A stretch of 64,000 bases of DNA from Thecaphora thlaspeos (lineage: Eukaryota; Basidiomycota; Ustilaginomycetes; Urocystidales; Glomosporiaceae), in the NCBI GenBank assembly GCA_900291925.1, contig UWYS01000006.1:744001-808000 (forward strand). Reading direction: 5' to 3'. The notes below the pieces were generated by a model that saw only the letters and a list, made by a program, of their open reading frames with translations, had not been told where the DNA came from and made no database searches. The number at the start of each line of letters is the position of its first letter. Within the stretch, counting starts at the first letter, position 1. Positions 41,943-54,000 of this stretch are shown in pieces. Both the position numbers and the translations under genes were made by a program.

Positions 41943-42004
41943 CGGCGAGAGTATGGACGCACTCTTCTCTCACAGACCATCGCCCATCTCTCCCCCTCTC
42001 CAAA

Positions 42005-43068
42005 ATGCTCCGCCACCTCTACCTCGTTCCCCTTTTCATCGGCGCCGCCACGGCCAGCCTGACGTACAAGGGCGTCGATTGGTCCTCGACCTCTCTGCTC
42101 GAGTCGCAGGGTGTCATGTGGTCCACCTCGTCCGGCACCCCCGCCGCGCTCGAGACGATCCTCACCCAGAACGGCGTCAACACGGTGCGACAGCGCATCT
42201 GGGTCAACCCTAGCGACGGCGTCTACGATCTCGACTACAACGTTGCCCTCGCCAGGCGCGCCCAAAAGGCCGGTCTCAAGGTCTACCTCGACTTCCACTA
42301 CAGCGACACGTGGGCCGATTCGGCCCACCAGCTTCCGCCCGCCAAGTGGGCGCGTCAGGTCATAGACGACCTCTCCAACACCCTCTACCAATACACGCTC
42401 CAGAGCATGAACGCCTTCAAGTCTGCCGCCATCAACGTAGAGATGGTTTCGATCGGCAATGAGATTCGCAACGGCCTCTTGGAGCCGGTTGGCGGACTGG
42501 ATCTGAGCAACAACGTTGCGGCCTTCAACACGGCTCGTCTGCTCCACTCTGCCTCTGCGGATGTAAAGGATGCCAAGCTGCCCAAGCAACCCAAGATCAT
42601 GCTTCACATCGACAACGGCTGGAAGGCCTCCCTCCAGACGCAGTGGTACGACAAGGTGCTAAAGGCTAACCCCCTCTTCGCCACCGACTACGACATTCAG
42701 GGCGTATCGTACTACCCCTTCTACGACTCTCAAGCCACGCTCGCCAACCTCTCCGAGGGAATCAAATCTCTCAAGTCAAAATACGCAAAGGAAGTCATGG
42801 TCGTCGAGACGGATTGGCCGCAGAAGTGTTCCAACCCCGAATACGCCTTCCCCAGCGACACCAAGAACATCCCCATCAGCACAGCAGGTCAGGCACAGTG
42901 GATTAAGACGGTAGCCGCCACCGCGGAAAAGGCCGGCGCAAACGGTCTCTTTACTGGGAGCCTTTCTGGAAGAGCAACGCAAACCTAGGTTCAAGCTGTG
43001 AGGATAACACATTCATCGACGCCAGTGGACGCATCACCACCGCCCTCGCGGCGTTCAAGAGCGTCTAG
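42005..43068 (+). CDS. GH53 arabinogalactan endo-beta-1,4-galactanase, one-base frameshift near the 3' end
   Basis: ATG at 42005, signal peptide MLRHLYLVPLFIGAATAS, then the GH53 barrel: TYKGVDWSSTS, VNTVRQRIWVNPSDG, LKVYLDFHYSDTWADSA, VSIGNEIRNG with the acid/base Glu153, and VMVVETDWP with the nucleophile Glu268. The frame as written turns at 42950-42952 (TTT) into LFTGSLSGRATQT and a stop at 42986-42988. One frame over the text is YWEPFWKSNANLGSSCEDNT and on to FKSV with a stop at 43066-43068, exactly what family members have after GLF. So a T is missing from TTTTAC, or the gene is broken. The enzyme cuts beta-1,4-galactan side chains of plant pectin outside the cell. No splice signals explain the shift. 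Confidence 0.88.
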
Positions 43069-43433
43069 TCTGTAGAGCGTGCATGCACCTACAGTCTCGT
43101 AGATAGCGCCATGTATAGCTTAGTAGCACTCGTGAAAGGAACACCTGTCCCTCACATTGACGATGCAGACTGTGAGCTGGGCCCTTTTGACACTGCTCTA
43201 CCCTCAAACGACTGTGGCACCACACACGCGGCCTTTTCAGATACAGCGGCAACTCGGTCTCGACGTCGGCCCTTGACGCACACCTGCAGCGCCTCTCTTC
43301 CTCACCCTTTGCTCCAGCTCAAACATGTGCCTTTGCACCGGTTTCATCCAGAACGTGAAATGATTCGGATCGCTGTCGTCATGAGTTGCATGTAGTCGTT
43401 ACACGTCGAAAGCCATAAACGTGCCAGCGAGCC
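43069..43433. other. convergent intergenic region, GH53 and ATG2 3' ends
   Basis: About 365 bp; I see no gene, repeat or RNA in it. Confidence 0.4.
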
Positions 43434-46400
43434 TCACCGCCTCCTCGCGCCCTCGGCGCCGCTCGTCTTGTACTTGCCTTCCTTGTTGTCTTCTCCCTCT
43501 CCCAGCTGTGCTTGAACGCCCATGAGCGTCTTCGCAAACGCCTCCGTGGCTCCCCTTGCGCCTCTCAGCACCGCGATCGGTACCGCTTTCACGACCGGTC
43601 TGGCGACGCTACCATCTCCCCCACTTCCGCCCGCGCCTCCGCCTCCACCGCCTCCGCCGGCTGCAGCTGCGGCCGAGCCGCCTTCGTACACCTCCATCGG
43701 AACGGCGAGGATCGTCTGCGCCGCCGACGTGAGGCCCTTTGATAGACCCGCGTACGCCTGCGCCAATGCGTCTTTCATGTCCTCCGGCTGAGACGCGTAT
43801 CGGCTGTATTGATGATCGTCTGCCTCCGACAGATTCGAGAAGGAAAGGTGTGAGGAGTTGAAGAGCGATGACGTCGAATCTTCCATCGTCGACGAGGCAT
43901 GGCGCGACGACGACGACGACGAGGCGTTGCTACGCCCTGCTCGTCGGGACGGTCCGACGGCTTCCACGTGTAAGGGCTGGCTCAGCCGTCCGCCGCCGAG
44001 GATGTGCTCGGCCTGCTCGAGGATCACCTGCGTCCCCGTCGCCAGACGCGCACCAAGACGCACGGCCTCCAACGCCGTCGTCTTGGCAAAGCTGGTCGCG
44101 CCCCTCTGGACGCCGCGGATCAATCGCTTGTCCTTCTGATACTGCTCGATCGGCAGGAGCACCAGGTCAGCCACGCCGGAGCCGACGTTGACCAGCGTCC
44201 GGATCGGCGCGACGCCCGCCAGCACGTCGGCCAGCTGGTTGGCCTTGACGTCAGGCGTCCAGATGTCGTTGAAGTTTTCAAACAGCCGCGGCCAGCCGTT
44301 GATCCCGCGTAGCGTGATGTGCCGCAGCGTCATTTTGGCGCCTTCAAAGTGGAAGAAGTTCATCAGCTCGATCGTCTTGCCTTCCTTGAGCAGGCCGTAG
44401 TCGACCCGCTTCGGCTTGTAGTCGAGCTTGAGCTTGACGGGGTAGATCTCAGCGTATTCTGTCGGTCCGCAGGACAGAGCCGGTAGGGTCGATAGGAACG
44501 GTGGAAGTAGCCTCGTCAGCGGATGCGCCGACGTCAACATCGCTTCTGGTCAGCCGTCGGCGACACTCACGGATGAAGGGCTTGGCTGGCAGCGAAGTCG
44601 GCGCCTCGGCCTTAGGCGCATTTGGCAGCTTGAAGGCAAAGAAGCGCTTGAGAAAGTCGAGCGCATCCTGGTCGACGTGGAGGCGCAGCGGTTCAATCTT
44701 AGCGCGCATCCGCAACTCCTTGTCTCCCGCTACGCCGTTCTTGGCGCGAAGGTTGAGAACCTCGACCCGGACCATCCGAGCCTCGCTATCCCTGCGGAAG
44801 GCCGCCTCTTTGTCCTGCATCCGCGTGAGGAAAGCGTGCCAAGTAGACGTCTTGATGTTGTCTATGATCTCGAACGTGTCGGCCGTCACCGCGACGCGAG
44901 ATGAAAGGTGACGCTCGACCGCATCGAGCTGGTCGAATTCAACCTCAACCCCTCGGAAGTTAAAGTCAATCATCGACTGGCGGGACCTCTGCAGCTTATG
45001 CCTCTTCCGCGGCTCGCATGCCGGCGCACCGCCGCCGCTGCCGCTGCCGCCACCGAGCCCTGGAACCGGCTGCCAGGTCCCGGCATCGGAGACCGAGGTC
45101 GTCTCGGACTGGTCGTCTAGGCCTTCGTCCATCGCCTTTATCATCTCCATCGGGTCCATCTCGGCGGGATCCTGCCCCAGCGCTATGTGGACCGAGTCGA
45201 GCAGATCGCTCGTCGCCGCTTCGACGCTGTCATCCGGCGTCTGGCCTTCCGACAGCAGCTGCTTGATCTTCTGCAGACGACGTTTGACCTTCCTGGCCTC
45301 GTCTTCGATGACCTGCCGCGTGCTGAGCCAGTCGTAGCCGCCGTGAAGGCGCAGCGAAAATTCGAAGTTGGTGATCCGGACGCGTACCGAGCTGGCAAAC
45401 GACTCGAACGCGGTGTGGGACCGCGCCGTGAGCTCGGGATCGGTGAAGTACTCCGGCACCGGCTGGATGCCGTTCGGATCCAGGACCCGGATTGTTACAT
45501 CCTCGTCGGCAAAGATGACGTTGCCCGAGTCAACCGGGGCGATCGACAGTGAGGCGATTGAGTCGCCTCCCAGGAACTCCGAGCCGTCGAGGAGCGTCTC
45601 GACAATCTCCGGATGGTAACGCGTGGCGGTTTCGCCGAGGAAGCTGGGGTCCGACGGTACATCGTCGTCCACCAGATCAGCCACCGAATCCATCGTCGGA
45701 GCGCGACGGAAGGCGTCTTCGTCGAGGCCGTCAAGGATGTTATCCATGCCCGCCTCATCGACAGATCTGTCCGCTTCTGTCGAGCTCGCACTGCCATCGT
45801 TGATCTGTTCGCTCCCGACGCTTGCCCCGTGCTCCGCCTTTGGTGCTTTTGCGAAAGCGGCGCCGACTGCGGAAACCAGGTCGGCCATCACGGCGAGCGT
45901 GTCGGCACAAATGTAGCACCTTGAGCGCAGCTTGGCCACCTTGACGTCGACGTCGGGCCGCGTGAGGGCGTTGAGCGCCACCCTCGCCTTGCATTCGGAC
46001 AGGGCCAGGACGCGAGCATACCGCAGCGAGTTCCAGTGCTCTGCCGCCGACCGGATACTGTGGCTCCCGACCGGTTCTGCCTTGGTCACGTCGTCGATCG
46101 TAAACAGGTTGATGTCGGCCGCCGCAATCTTAACCGTTGTTTTGGGCGCGTGCGGCGTGATTTTGGTCTTGACGGAAACATCGCCAAGCGAGAGGGCCGC
46201 TCTGGCGGTATGGCCCGGCACGCTGACCACAAGACTGCAGTCGCGGACCTTGAGCGCGAGCCGAGTCACTTCGTTTGGCTCGACGTGCTCGAACACACCC
46301 TCGGGCGCCTTTAGCAAGGCGCGGAGCTCGTCAAAGAGCTGGGTACCCATGGGCGGTCTGATCGTGACGAACGACAGCGCCACGTCGATGCTGGACTCGT

Positions 46401-49400
46401 GATAGCTCGTTCCCGGCTCCGAGAACGACTCGATGTTGAGCGAGAGCATCGGCCGGACGTTACGAGTGAGACCCGGCTCGGCCGTCCGTCCAATCAGACG
46501 AGCATCGCTCTCAGCTTCGTGCGCGCCGTCATCGCCGCCATGACCGCCACCGACGCAGGACAAGCTGAACGTCAGCACTGAGGCCGCTACCAAGGACGAA
46601 TTGGGCGATCGGTCGGTTTCGACGCGGCACACGATCTCGGAGCCCTGAAGCCTCAGCTCTCGAGCGCGACGGCCCGGCGAATGACGCTCCTCGCGAACGT
46701 CGTCATCGCCCGTACCCGACAGCTTGAGGCGGATGACGGCCTCGGACATGGCCAAGCTCATCGCCGCAACGCTTGTCGACTTCCGGACGGTGGCGGTCGA
46801 GTCGGTGCTGGTCGACGTAACCGAGAGCCCGGCCCGCGTCCCGAAAAATCGGCTGCCAAGGATCCGGAGACCTTCGCCGTCGAGACCTTGCGAGTCCTTA
46901 AGGTGCATCTTGGTCCACTGCGCCGGCCACTGGGTCAGATCGTCGGCGAGGAACTGCATGGCGTCGATTGTCTGCTTGTCTAGGCAGACATGGATTGACG
47001 GCAGCCGGCACTCTAGCTGCGACTTCATGGCGGGCTGCAGCGCACTCGCCGTCGCGCCCGAGCCCTCTACCTCGAGGAAGTTGACAGTCGGCACGAGCGG
47101 AGGCTCACTGTGGTCCAGGATATTGGTCTCGGCGTCCACGATGCTGCCGATGAAGCCAAACGCATTGGTAAAGCCTTGGCCGACCCCTCTATGTAAGGCG
47201 CCAACTTGTGCAATCGAGACCTTGCCCGTCGATCGGCTGTGTCTGCCAAAGTAGTTGCTTGTCGGGCCAGGCGCGAAGCGGACTCCGTGGCTGCGCCCCG
47301 TCTCACACGCCTCCGGCCCGAAGGCGGCTTCGAAGTGTTTAGCTTCGAACACGAAGATGCCGCTCCTTGTCTCCAAGCCGAAGGCTCGTTCCTCACGCAG
47401 GCGTTGCGCATCTATGCTCTCTTCCCGTCCGAGGTTGCACCGAGGCACCCGGAGTTCCAGACGAACAGCCTCAGTGACGACGCTGAGCGTCGATGCTCGG
47501 TTCTTGGTCTCATCCTCGCCAAAGTCCTCGAGCAAGCCGCGCCTCTGTGCGTGTGTAGGATCGTTGGCTGAGAGCGTGGCTGTGGAGGAGGTGAGATCCA
47601 TGGTCGTCGACAGGTCATCGCGGCTCGCATGCAGCGAATCGGCGACAAATTTGATCGAGGGAAGGATTCGCGTCACCAGCGAGACATCGAGGAAGATGTG
47701 AACCGGCGCCACCGTCGCACGTATCAGCTGTCCAATCTCGCCCGTCTGGAGGACGACGGCCACGTCGATAGCGTGGGGCGACGGCGAACGACCGTCAAAA
47801 GAGTCAGTCGAAGCGCTTGAGCTGTGCCGCTGGTGGCTCGGGCGCAGCTTCCACCCACGCTCGCCGTAAATGGTCTTTGAGTACGGGTTGGAGGAGTGCG
47901 CCGGCGAAGGCCGACAGTCGTCTGAGCCGGCGAACCGCGCACCGCGACCTGCGCTCGGCTGTACCGCTGTGGATGCCTGCTGACCAGCGTGCGGGGAACT
48001 CCTCCAATCCATCGTCTCCACCCTTGCTCCTTGAAGGGGCAGCCCGTTCTTCCTCGAGGATGCGTTGGTGGCGAGGCCGAGCCCGCGGGTCGGAGTACTT
48101 GGCTCAGCCGCCAAGTTGTGGTCAAGGACCAGGATCGGAAGCACCCTGGGTGCACCAGGATCGAGGATGTCTACTAGAGAGGGCGACAGATGCTCGAATA
48201 CGCCGAGGTCGGCCACGGCGAGGGTGACCGAAGGCGCAGCGGGCCGCGAGCCTGTCGTTGCGCGGTATGCCGCCCGCAGACCGTCCAACTTGAAGCGGAC
48301 GTGTCCTACGTCGGGATGCGACCGAGAGGGGCGTGCCCAGAACATCCTGATGCTCTCCAGCACCGCTTCCCTCTCCGCTCCCGCCAGACCATCAACGTCC
48401 TCGTAGAGGAAGATGACGTTGAGCGACTTGATGACGATTTGAAGGTCGAGCTGGGTCGCTTTGCGATTCGCGAGCGGCTCAGCCGGCGTCGCCGTTCGAT
48501 CTTTGGTAGAAGGGGCGGAGGACGACCTCTGCGAGACGGTCAACAGCTCGACCGCCTTCAACAGAGCGCAGATCTGGGCGGAATGGACAACGACGGCCAG
48601 ATGGCCCATCGTGACCTCGACACCTATGCTCGACCTGACGACGCGAACGAGCTTCGGACGACTCAGGTCGGTACCGGCCCGTTTCTCCTTGCGTGTCTTC
48701 AGCGTCAGCGTGAGCGGCTCGGCACCGACGGAGAAGAGCAGAGACCCGAGACGGTGCACCGCCTGCGTCTCTGTAGCATCGATCTCCTCAGTGGCCTTAT
48801 TCTCCGCCGGTGATGGCGAGCGGGCTCGACTTCCTTCGTTTATCGCGCTCTCGTACATGCTCGAGGCCACCTCGGACACCAGCGAGGCCGACATGTCGAC
48901 GTGCTGCGTGAAGCCTCCGGGGACGGTTCGGTTGGTCGGTGATTCGGGACAGAGCGAACGAGCCGGTCCGCGTTCCATCTCGACATCCTCGTCGGACGAG
49001 TTGGTGCTGCTGCCTTCTTCGGAAGACGATGGCGATGGAGGCCCCGGCGTCACCAGCATCTCCACGCCCACGACTGTAGCGACTCTGACGACCTCGTCTG
49101 TCGTCGTATCTGCCGAGGCAGTCCCGTCTGACAGCTCACCGGAGGCGAAGACATCCGCGAGGGGTCCAGGAGCTTTGCTCTCGACGTCGACCTTGGCGAT
49201 CTTGAGGGTAAAAATCGATCCGACTGCCAAGTCTATCCTGATGTCGCTCAAGCTGACCTTGAGTCGGGCCAATAGGGACTCGACAAAAGTCGAGATGATT
49301 GAGCCGGCCTCAACTTCGCCCTTTTCGTGCGCATCGAGCTGTCCGATCTCTTCGTCGATGATGAGCGATTGGTGTATTGACGCCTCTATGGCGCGCCCCT

Positions 49401-49961
49401 CGTCGTCATTGTCGAGGATCTCGCTCGCTGCGCTGAGGAAGGAGCTAGCTAGGGCTTCCTGTAGCGTTGAGGCATCTAGCGGTGTTTGGGATGCTTCCGC
49501 CTGCTCCAGCTCTACCGTAATGCCGGACAAATTTAGGCCGAGGTTGCCGTTCCAGAGGTTTGGCAGCGGTAGCTGCACCTGCACGGAACCTATTTGGCCG
49601 CGCTTGAGCCGGAGAGGGAGAGATGGAAGCAGTCGATTGATGGCCTGCACAGAGAGAACAGGAAGAGGAAGGCTACATCAGCAACAAACCGACCGCTTTT
49701 TTCTGTGAAAATCGTGTGCAAGAAAAATGAAAGACTGACTTCGGTGTCAAGCTGGACGTTCTTGAGCTCTACCTTTCCACTGCCTAGTCCCGACTGGATC
49801 TGGTCGAGATCGAGCTGACCGCCGAGGACGAGGTGGCCGAGAGTGCGCTTGAGGAGGTAAGATATGATCCTGCGCTGGAGGGAAGAGGAGAGCGAGTAGG
49901 CGGCCGAGATAGAGGGGAGCTCCCAGCCGGAAAGGAAGGAGGGGAGGAAGCAGGAGGCCAT
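43434..49961 (-). CDS. ATG2: autophagy-related protein 2 (bridge-like lipid transfer protein)
   Basis: Three exons: 49961-49740, 49644-44571 and 44458-43434; 2106 aa. Exon 1 is the chorein-N start (RRIISYLLKRTLGHLVLGGQ, LDLDQIQSGLGSGKVELKNV). It is joined to AINRLLPSLPLRLKRGQIGS across a 95-bp intron with the uncommon donor GTCAGT. The C-terminal ATG_C block follows the last intron: YPVKLKLDYKPKRVDYGLL, MTLRHITLRGINGWPRLFE, VGSGVADLVLLPIEQYQKD, ARLATGTQVILEQAEHILGG, all diagnostic. From family knowledge Atg2 forms a hydrophobic groove that moves lipids from the ER to the growing phagophore together with Atg9 and Atg18. The middle has several Ser/acidic linkers. The end carries a poly-Gly/Ala stretch (about 15 Gly) before a short helix. 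Confidence 0.94.
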
Positions 49962-51029
49962 GGCGAGGATAGGCCAATTTTGGGGAGAAGCGCTTGGACG
50001 ATGTCGGGGTCAAGAGCAGTCGCGGGATTGATACGGTCAATAGGCAGGTAAGATGATGTTGGTAGGGATGGTGAGACGAAAAGGCGGAAGAGGCCGCCGT
50101 GTGCGTCGCGGGATCAGCGTAGCCGCATCGCTGTCGCCTGTGTATAGCTTCGGTGGGACGGTCGTGCAACCGCACCAAATGCTGGGTCAGGATGATGCCC
50201 TGGCGTGCCGGGGATCAGAAGTGTTAGCAAGAGCGAGCGCTAAAGATTGTAGAGTGCAGCTGGTCAAGACTTGGGGTGATGGGGGAAGGGCAGGTGGTGT
50301 TGGTGGTGTTTGTGGTGGTGGCAAAGGTAGCGTATGTGCGCTGTGCGTTGTGCGCTGTGGGGCCGCTGGACCCTGCGGCCGCCGCTCCCTCTTTCCTCCA
50401 CATGTGGGCATGAGCCTTGATGTCGTGCGAGAGTGATAAGGATGAGGGGGCCAGGAAGCGCGACAGGCCCCGTTGGGCGCTGGCTGAGCAGCGGGCGCGT
50501 GCCGGCAAGGCGGCAAGGCGGAACGCTCGCCTCAGGGTGGTGTGTGAGCCCGGATGGATGGCGCTTCTTTCCTTCCTCTCTCTCATCCATCCAAGATTCC
50601 TCTTCCGGAACGCTTGCACTTGCCTCCATCCTTCTTTCCTCCCTCCCGCCTGCCCGCGCGCCCGCCTGCCCGCTTGCCTGTCTGCCCGCCTGCCTGCTTC
50701 ACCCAACAACTCCGTCTCGTCGACCAATCGCGACCGCCCCTCTTTTGCTCCTCGTTCGTCCCTACCACTACCGACCACATCCCACCTCAGCTTGGACGCT
50801 CACGTCGAGCCTTCCTGTCTACGCTCTACCTTGACTGACCGTCCCCGCTCAATCGTCGCCATCGCTTCCTCTCGACCCCACCCACGGTGCCGAACCGCTG
50901 CCACCTGCAATGGCTCAACGTGCCATGAGGCTCTAGCTTCACACAGAAGGCCTCAATCTGCCACACTCCTCTGTGCGCCGCCCGCTGGTCGCACATACCA
51001 GCGCGACAGCTCTGTCGCCTCTGCTCTCG
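49962..51029. other. divergent promoter region of ATG2 and the large disordered protein gene
   Basis: About 1.07 kb. It contains an imperfect (GCCTGCCC)-type repeat at 50641-50698 and a GGTGTTGGTGGTGTTTGTGG stretch near 50296. No gene is supported; overlapping frames at 50187-51079 appear on both strands and lack family features. Confidence 0.5.
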
Positions 51030-54000
51030 ATGTCGTCGGACATCACCCCGTCGGCCCGTCAAGGTCGTCATCTCCGTGACGCCTCGCTCGACTCGGCCGC
51101 ATCCTCCACGCCGACAAGGCCGCCAAGGCCATCCAGAGCTTCCACCTACACGCCCAACTCAGAAGAAAGGGCATCCCACCTCAACCTCGCCCGCCGAAGC
51201 CTGCTGGCAGGACCGGGCGAAAGCGTTGCAGCCGAAGTCAAGGACGACGCCGACCGCACCCCGCGCAAAGGCCACGCACACGGCCTCCCCACGCCGCCCC
51301 TCAGCGAGGCGACCAGCAGCGCAAGCGGCAGCGTCGGTCGCACCCGCAAGGTCTCGACCGAGGCCGCATCCTCTGCGCATCTCATGATCCCTGCCAGAGA
51401 GTCTCGTAGCGCCAGGTCGGCTTCGGCAACGTCGTCCCGCACGGGTAGCGACACCGTCGGCGCCCGCAGCCCCGTCGAGCAGCACAGCAGCTTCGTATCC
51501 TCGCGCTATGCGAGCGACTCACCCGCAAACCCCTCAGGATCCTCGGCGGGCACTGTCTCGCGGCGCCGTGGGACCGTGCTCAAGACTGCCATCGCCGACC
51601 CGCCGGAGCGCGAGCGGACTGCTGCAGCGTCGCCGGCAGCAGGTCGGACCGTACCACGAGCTCAGTTGAGCCTCGGCATGAGGTCGATCTTCGCAGATGA
51701 CGGCAGACGCGGCCCTCTCAGCCTCGCCAGGATGGGCGACGACCACGTGGGCAGCAACGAAACGCCGGACCGCGCCGAGCGAAAGAAGCGCAGCGCCATG
51801 CACGAGCAGGATGTCACCCAGATCAGGTCCGAGTCCCGTCTCGGCCAGACCGACGCCATCGACGAAGACGAGACCTCGCCTCGCAAGCTTCCGCTCCAGC
51901 ACAAGTACTCGCTCCGCAAGTCCACCACGTTGTCGCGGGGCCGGTACAATGACGATGGCCGAGGGGACGACCATTACACTTCTCCACTGAGCGGAAATTC
52001 CACCTCCCTCCGCAGCCCCCCGCCTACCTTTCGCTCAATATCACGGGCCTCAGGCGGCAGAACGCAACAGGACGATCTGGCGCCGGATACAAGGCCTGCC
52101 ACCTCGATTGGATCTCGCAGTGGCGACTACAGCGTAGCCCGCAGATCGCTCGGCACGCAGATGAATTACGACGAGATGGCCTCAGCCTCAGCCTCAGCCC
52201 GGCGCCGCAGCCTCAGGGCGGTCGAAGCCAGTCATGGTGACGATGCATCGCTGGCTGAGGCGTCGACGGGTAGGAAGTCGTCATCCGGCCGAAGCCCGCT
52301 TCCACTGGAGTTCAGGCTGCCGGACAAAGAGGCTCGGCGGGCGTGGCGCGAAGCCCAAGCGCGAGAGCCGAGTGACTCGGTCACCAGCGACGGAAGCGAA
52401 GGTGCGGGGGCCATCGACGACGGTGACGACCACGCTCGTTTTGCGACCTCGCGGAAGCTGAGCATTAGCGAAAGCGTCGAACGAGTCTCGCCGGGACAGG
52501 GGCCTGCCAGCATTTCAACCGATGCAACCTCGTCGACACGGTTAGCGCAACGTAGAAAGCGCTACGTCTCGGACACGCAGTCGGATGAGCTGCCGCCGAT
52601 GGATTACGAAGGACGCCTGGGAAGTCAGGGCAGCCGCATCTCTGTCGACGCCACTTCGGCCAACCGGTATCTGACGAGGGGGCCACTGCAGGGAACGCCG
52701 CAAAGCGCTAGACACAGCTCGCGCGCAGTCTCCGAGATGGGATCGCCAAGCGAGGAGGCCCGCATCCGGAAGATCTCGACATCGTCCTCCCGCTCGCATA
52801 AGTCGTCCGGTGGCGCGTCCGAGCTGCATCGAACCGCGTCGAGGGCCAGCATGCGCAAGCTGCACGGTCGCGACGTATTTGACGACGAGGTTCTGCCGGC
52901 CTTGCCAGGCTCGCGAAGCGAGAGCCCCGCACATCGCTCCGACGTAGCTTCAACGACCTCGGACCGCCTACGTTCGCTGAGGCTGCGCGTCGGCGATCTC
53001 AAGGATCTCAAGAAGCCCGGAAGCAACGCCAGGCCCGGATGGCGGACGGAGCTGGACGAGCTGCGCAATCGCATCGATGAGCTCACTGTCGCCAGCTCAA
53101 AAGCGCCAGCATCCGACTCGCGAAGCCCTAGTGTCCACTCGCACCGCACGCACTCAGCCCTTGGCCTACATCGGACGCCGCTGGACGGCTCGAGGATCCG
53201 ACGTGCACCGATGACGGAGCCTCGGAACCTCTACCACGACCGGTCTTCCACGCTCTCTGGACTCGGTTCGGGCGACGGGAGCGAGCGCTCGGCTGAGACC
53301 GAGGGTCAGCGCCACAACCGAACCTACAACCGCGCCACCATCGGTGGCTCACGGGCCTCCTTGGCGAGCAGCAGTGGGCGCGCCCCGACCACGCCGGATC
53401 CGTACAGTTCCCTCAGGTTGGCTGCAGGCAGCCGAGCCAGCGCCATCCATTCCGCCACCCTACCTGCCACGGCCCGCTTCCCTTCGGGTGGCTACAACCT
53501 GTCTGCCCAGCGGGTCCGCTCCGAAGGATCGACGAGCGACGGCGCCAACCCGGTTCACGATCGCAACATGCGCAACGCCTTCGACATGTTTGAGCGCCAC
53601 TTTTGCGCGGCTCCCTCGACCTCGACTCCATCGGTCGATGGCGCCGGCCCAGACTCGTTGGAGATGGTGGCGAGCTTCGGCGAGGTAGTCGCGACGGCAT
53701 CAGAGCTCAACGCCGGCCTGCGCTTCCTCATTCAAGTGACGCTCGAGGGCCAGGTGGACGCCGAGATCAGTGAGCGCAACGGTGCTGCGGTGTCCGAGCA
53801 GACGCTCGAGTGCTTTGCGCGCCTCGACCGCGATCTCACAGATCTGTTGAAGCGCAGCGACGAACAGGTGCGCAATCTCACCGATGGCCTGATGGCAGTG
53901 ACGCGGGCGGAGAGGGAGCGCGATCGTCAGAGGAAGGCGGCCGTAGGCAGCGGCGAGCACCAAGGGTTCGGCACGCGGTCGGCCTCTCGAATGTCGGCAT

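Larger units (their letters stand above)
41120..42004. other. divergent promoter region of the Bre4-like and GH53 genes
   Basis: About 880 bp without supported genes. It contains (GGA)n around 41155-41177, a (GGT)n/(GGA)n block at 41276-41328, a short repeat of GCACCATCGCCAC near 41520-41555, and a TATA box near the GH53 start. The overlapping long frames here come from the trinucleotide repeats. Confidence 0.55.

Noticed and set aside
50187..51079. Several 100-220 codon frames between ATG2 and the disordered-protein gene
   Set aside because: They overlap on both strands, are low complexity (Pro/Cys/Arg) and match promoter-like sequence.
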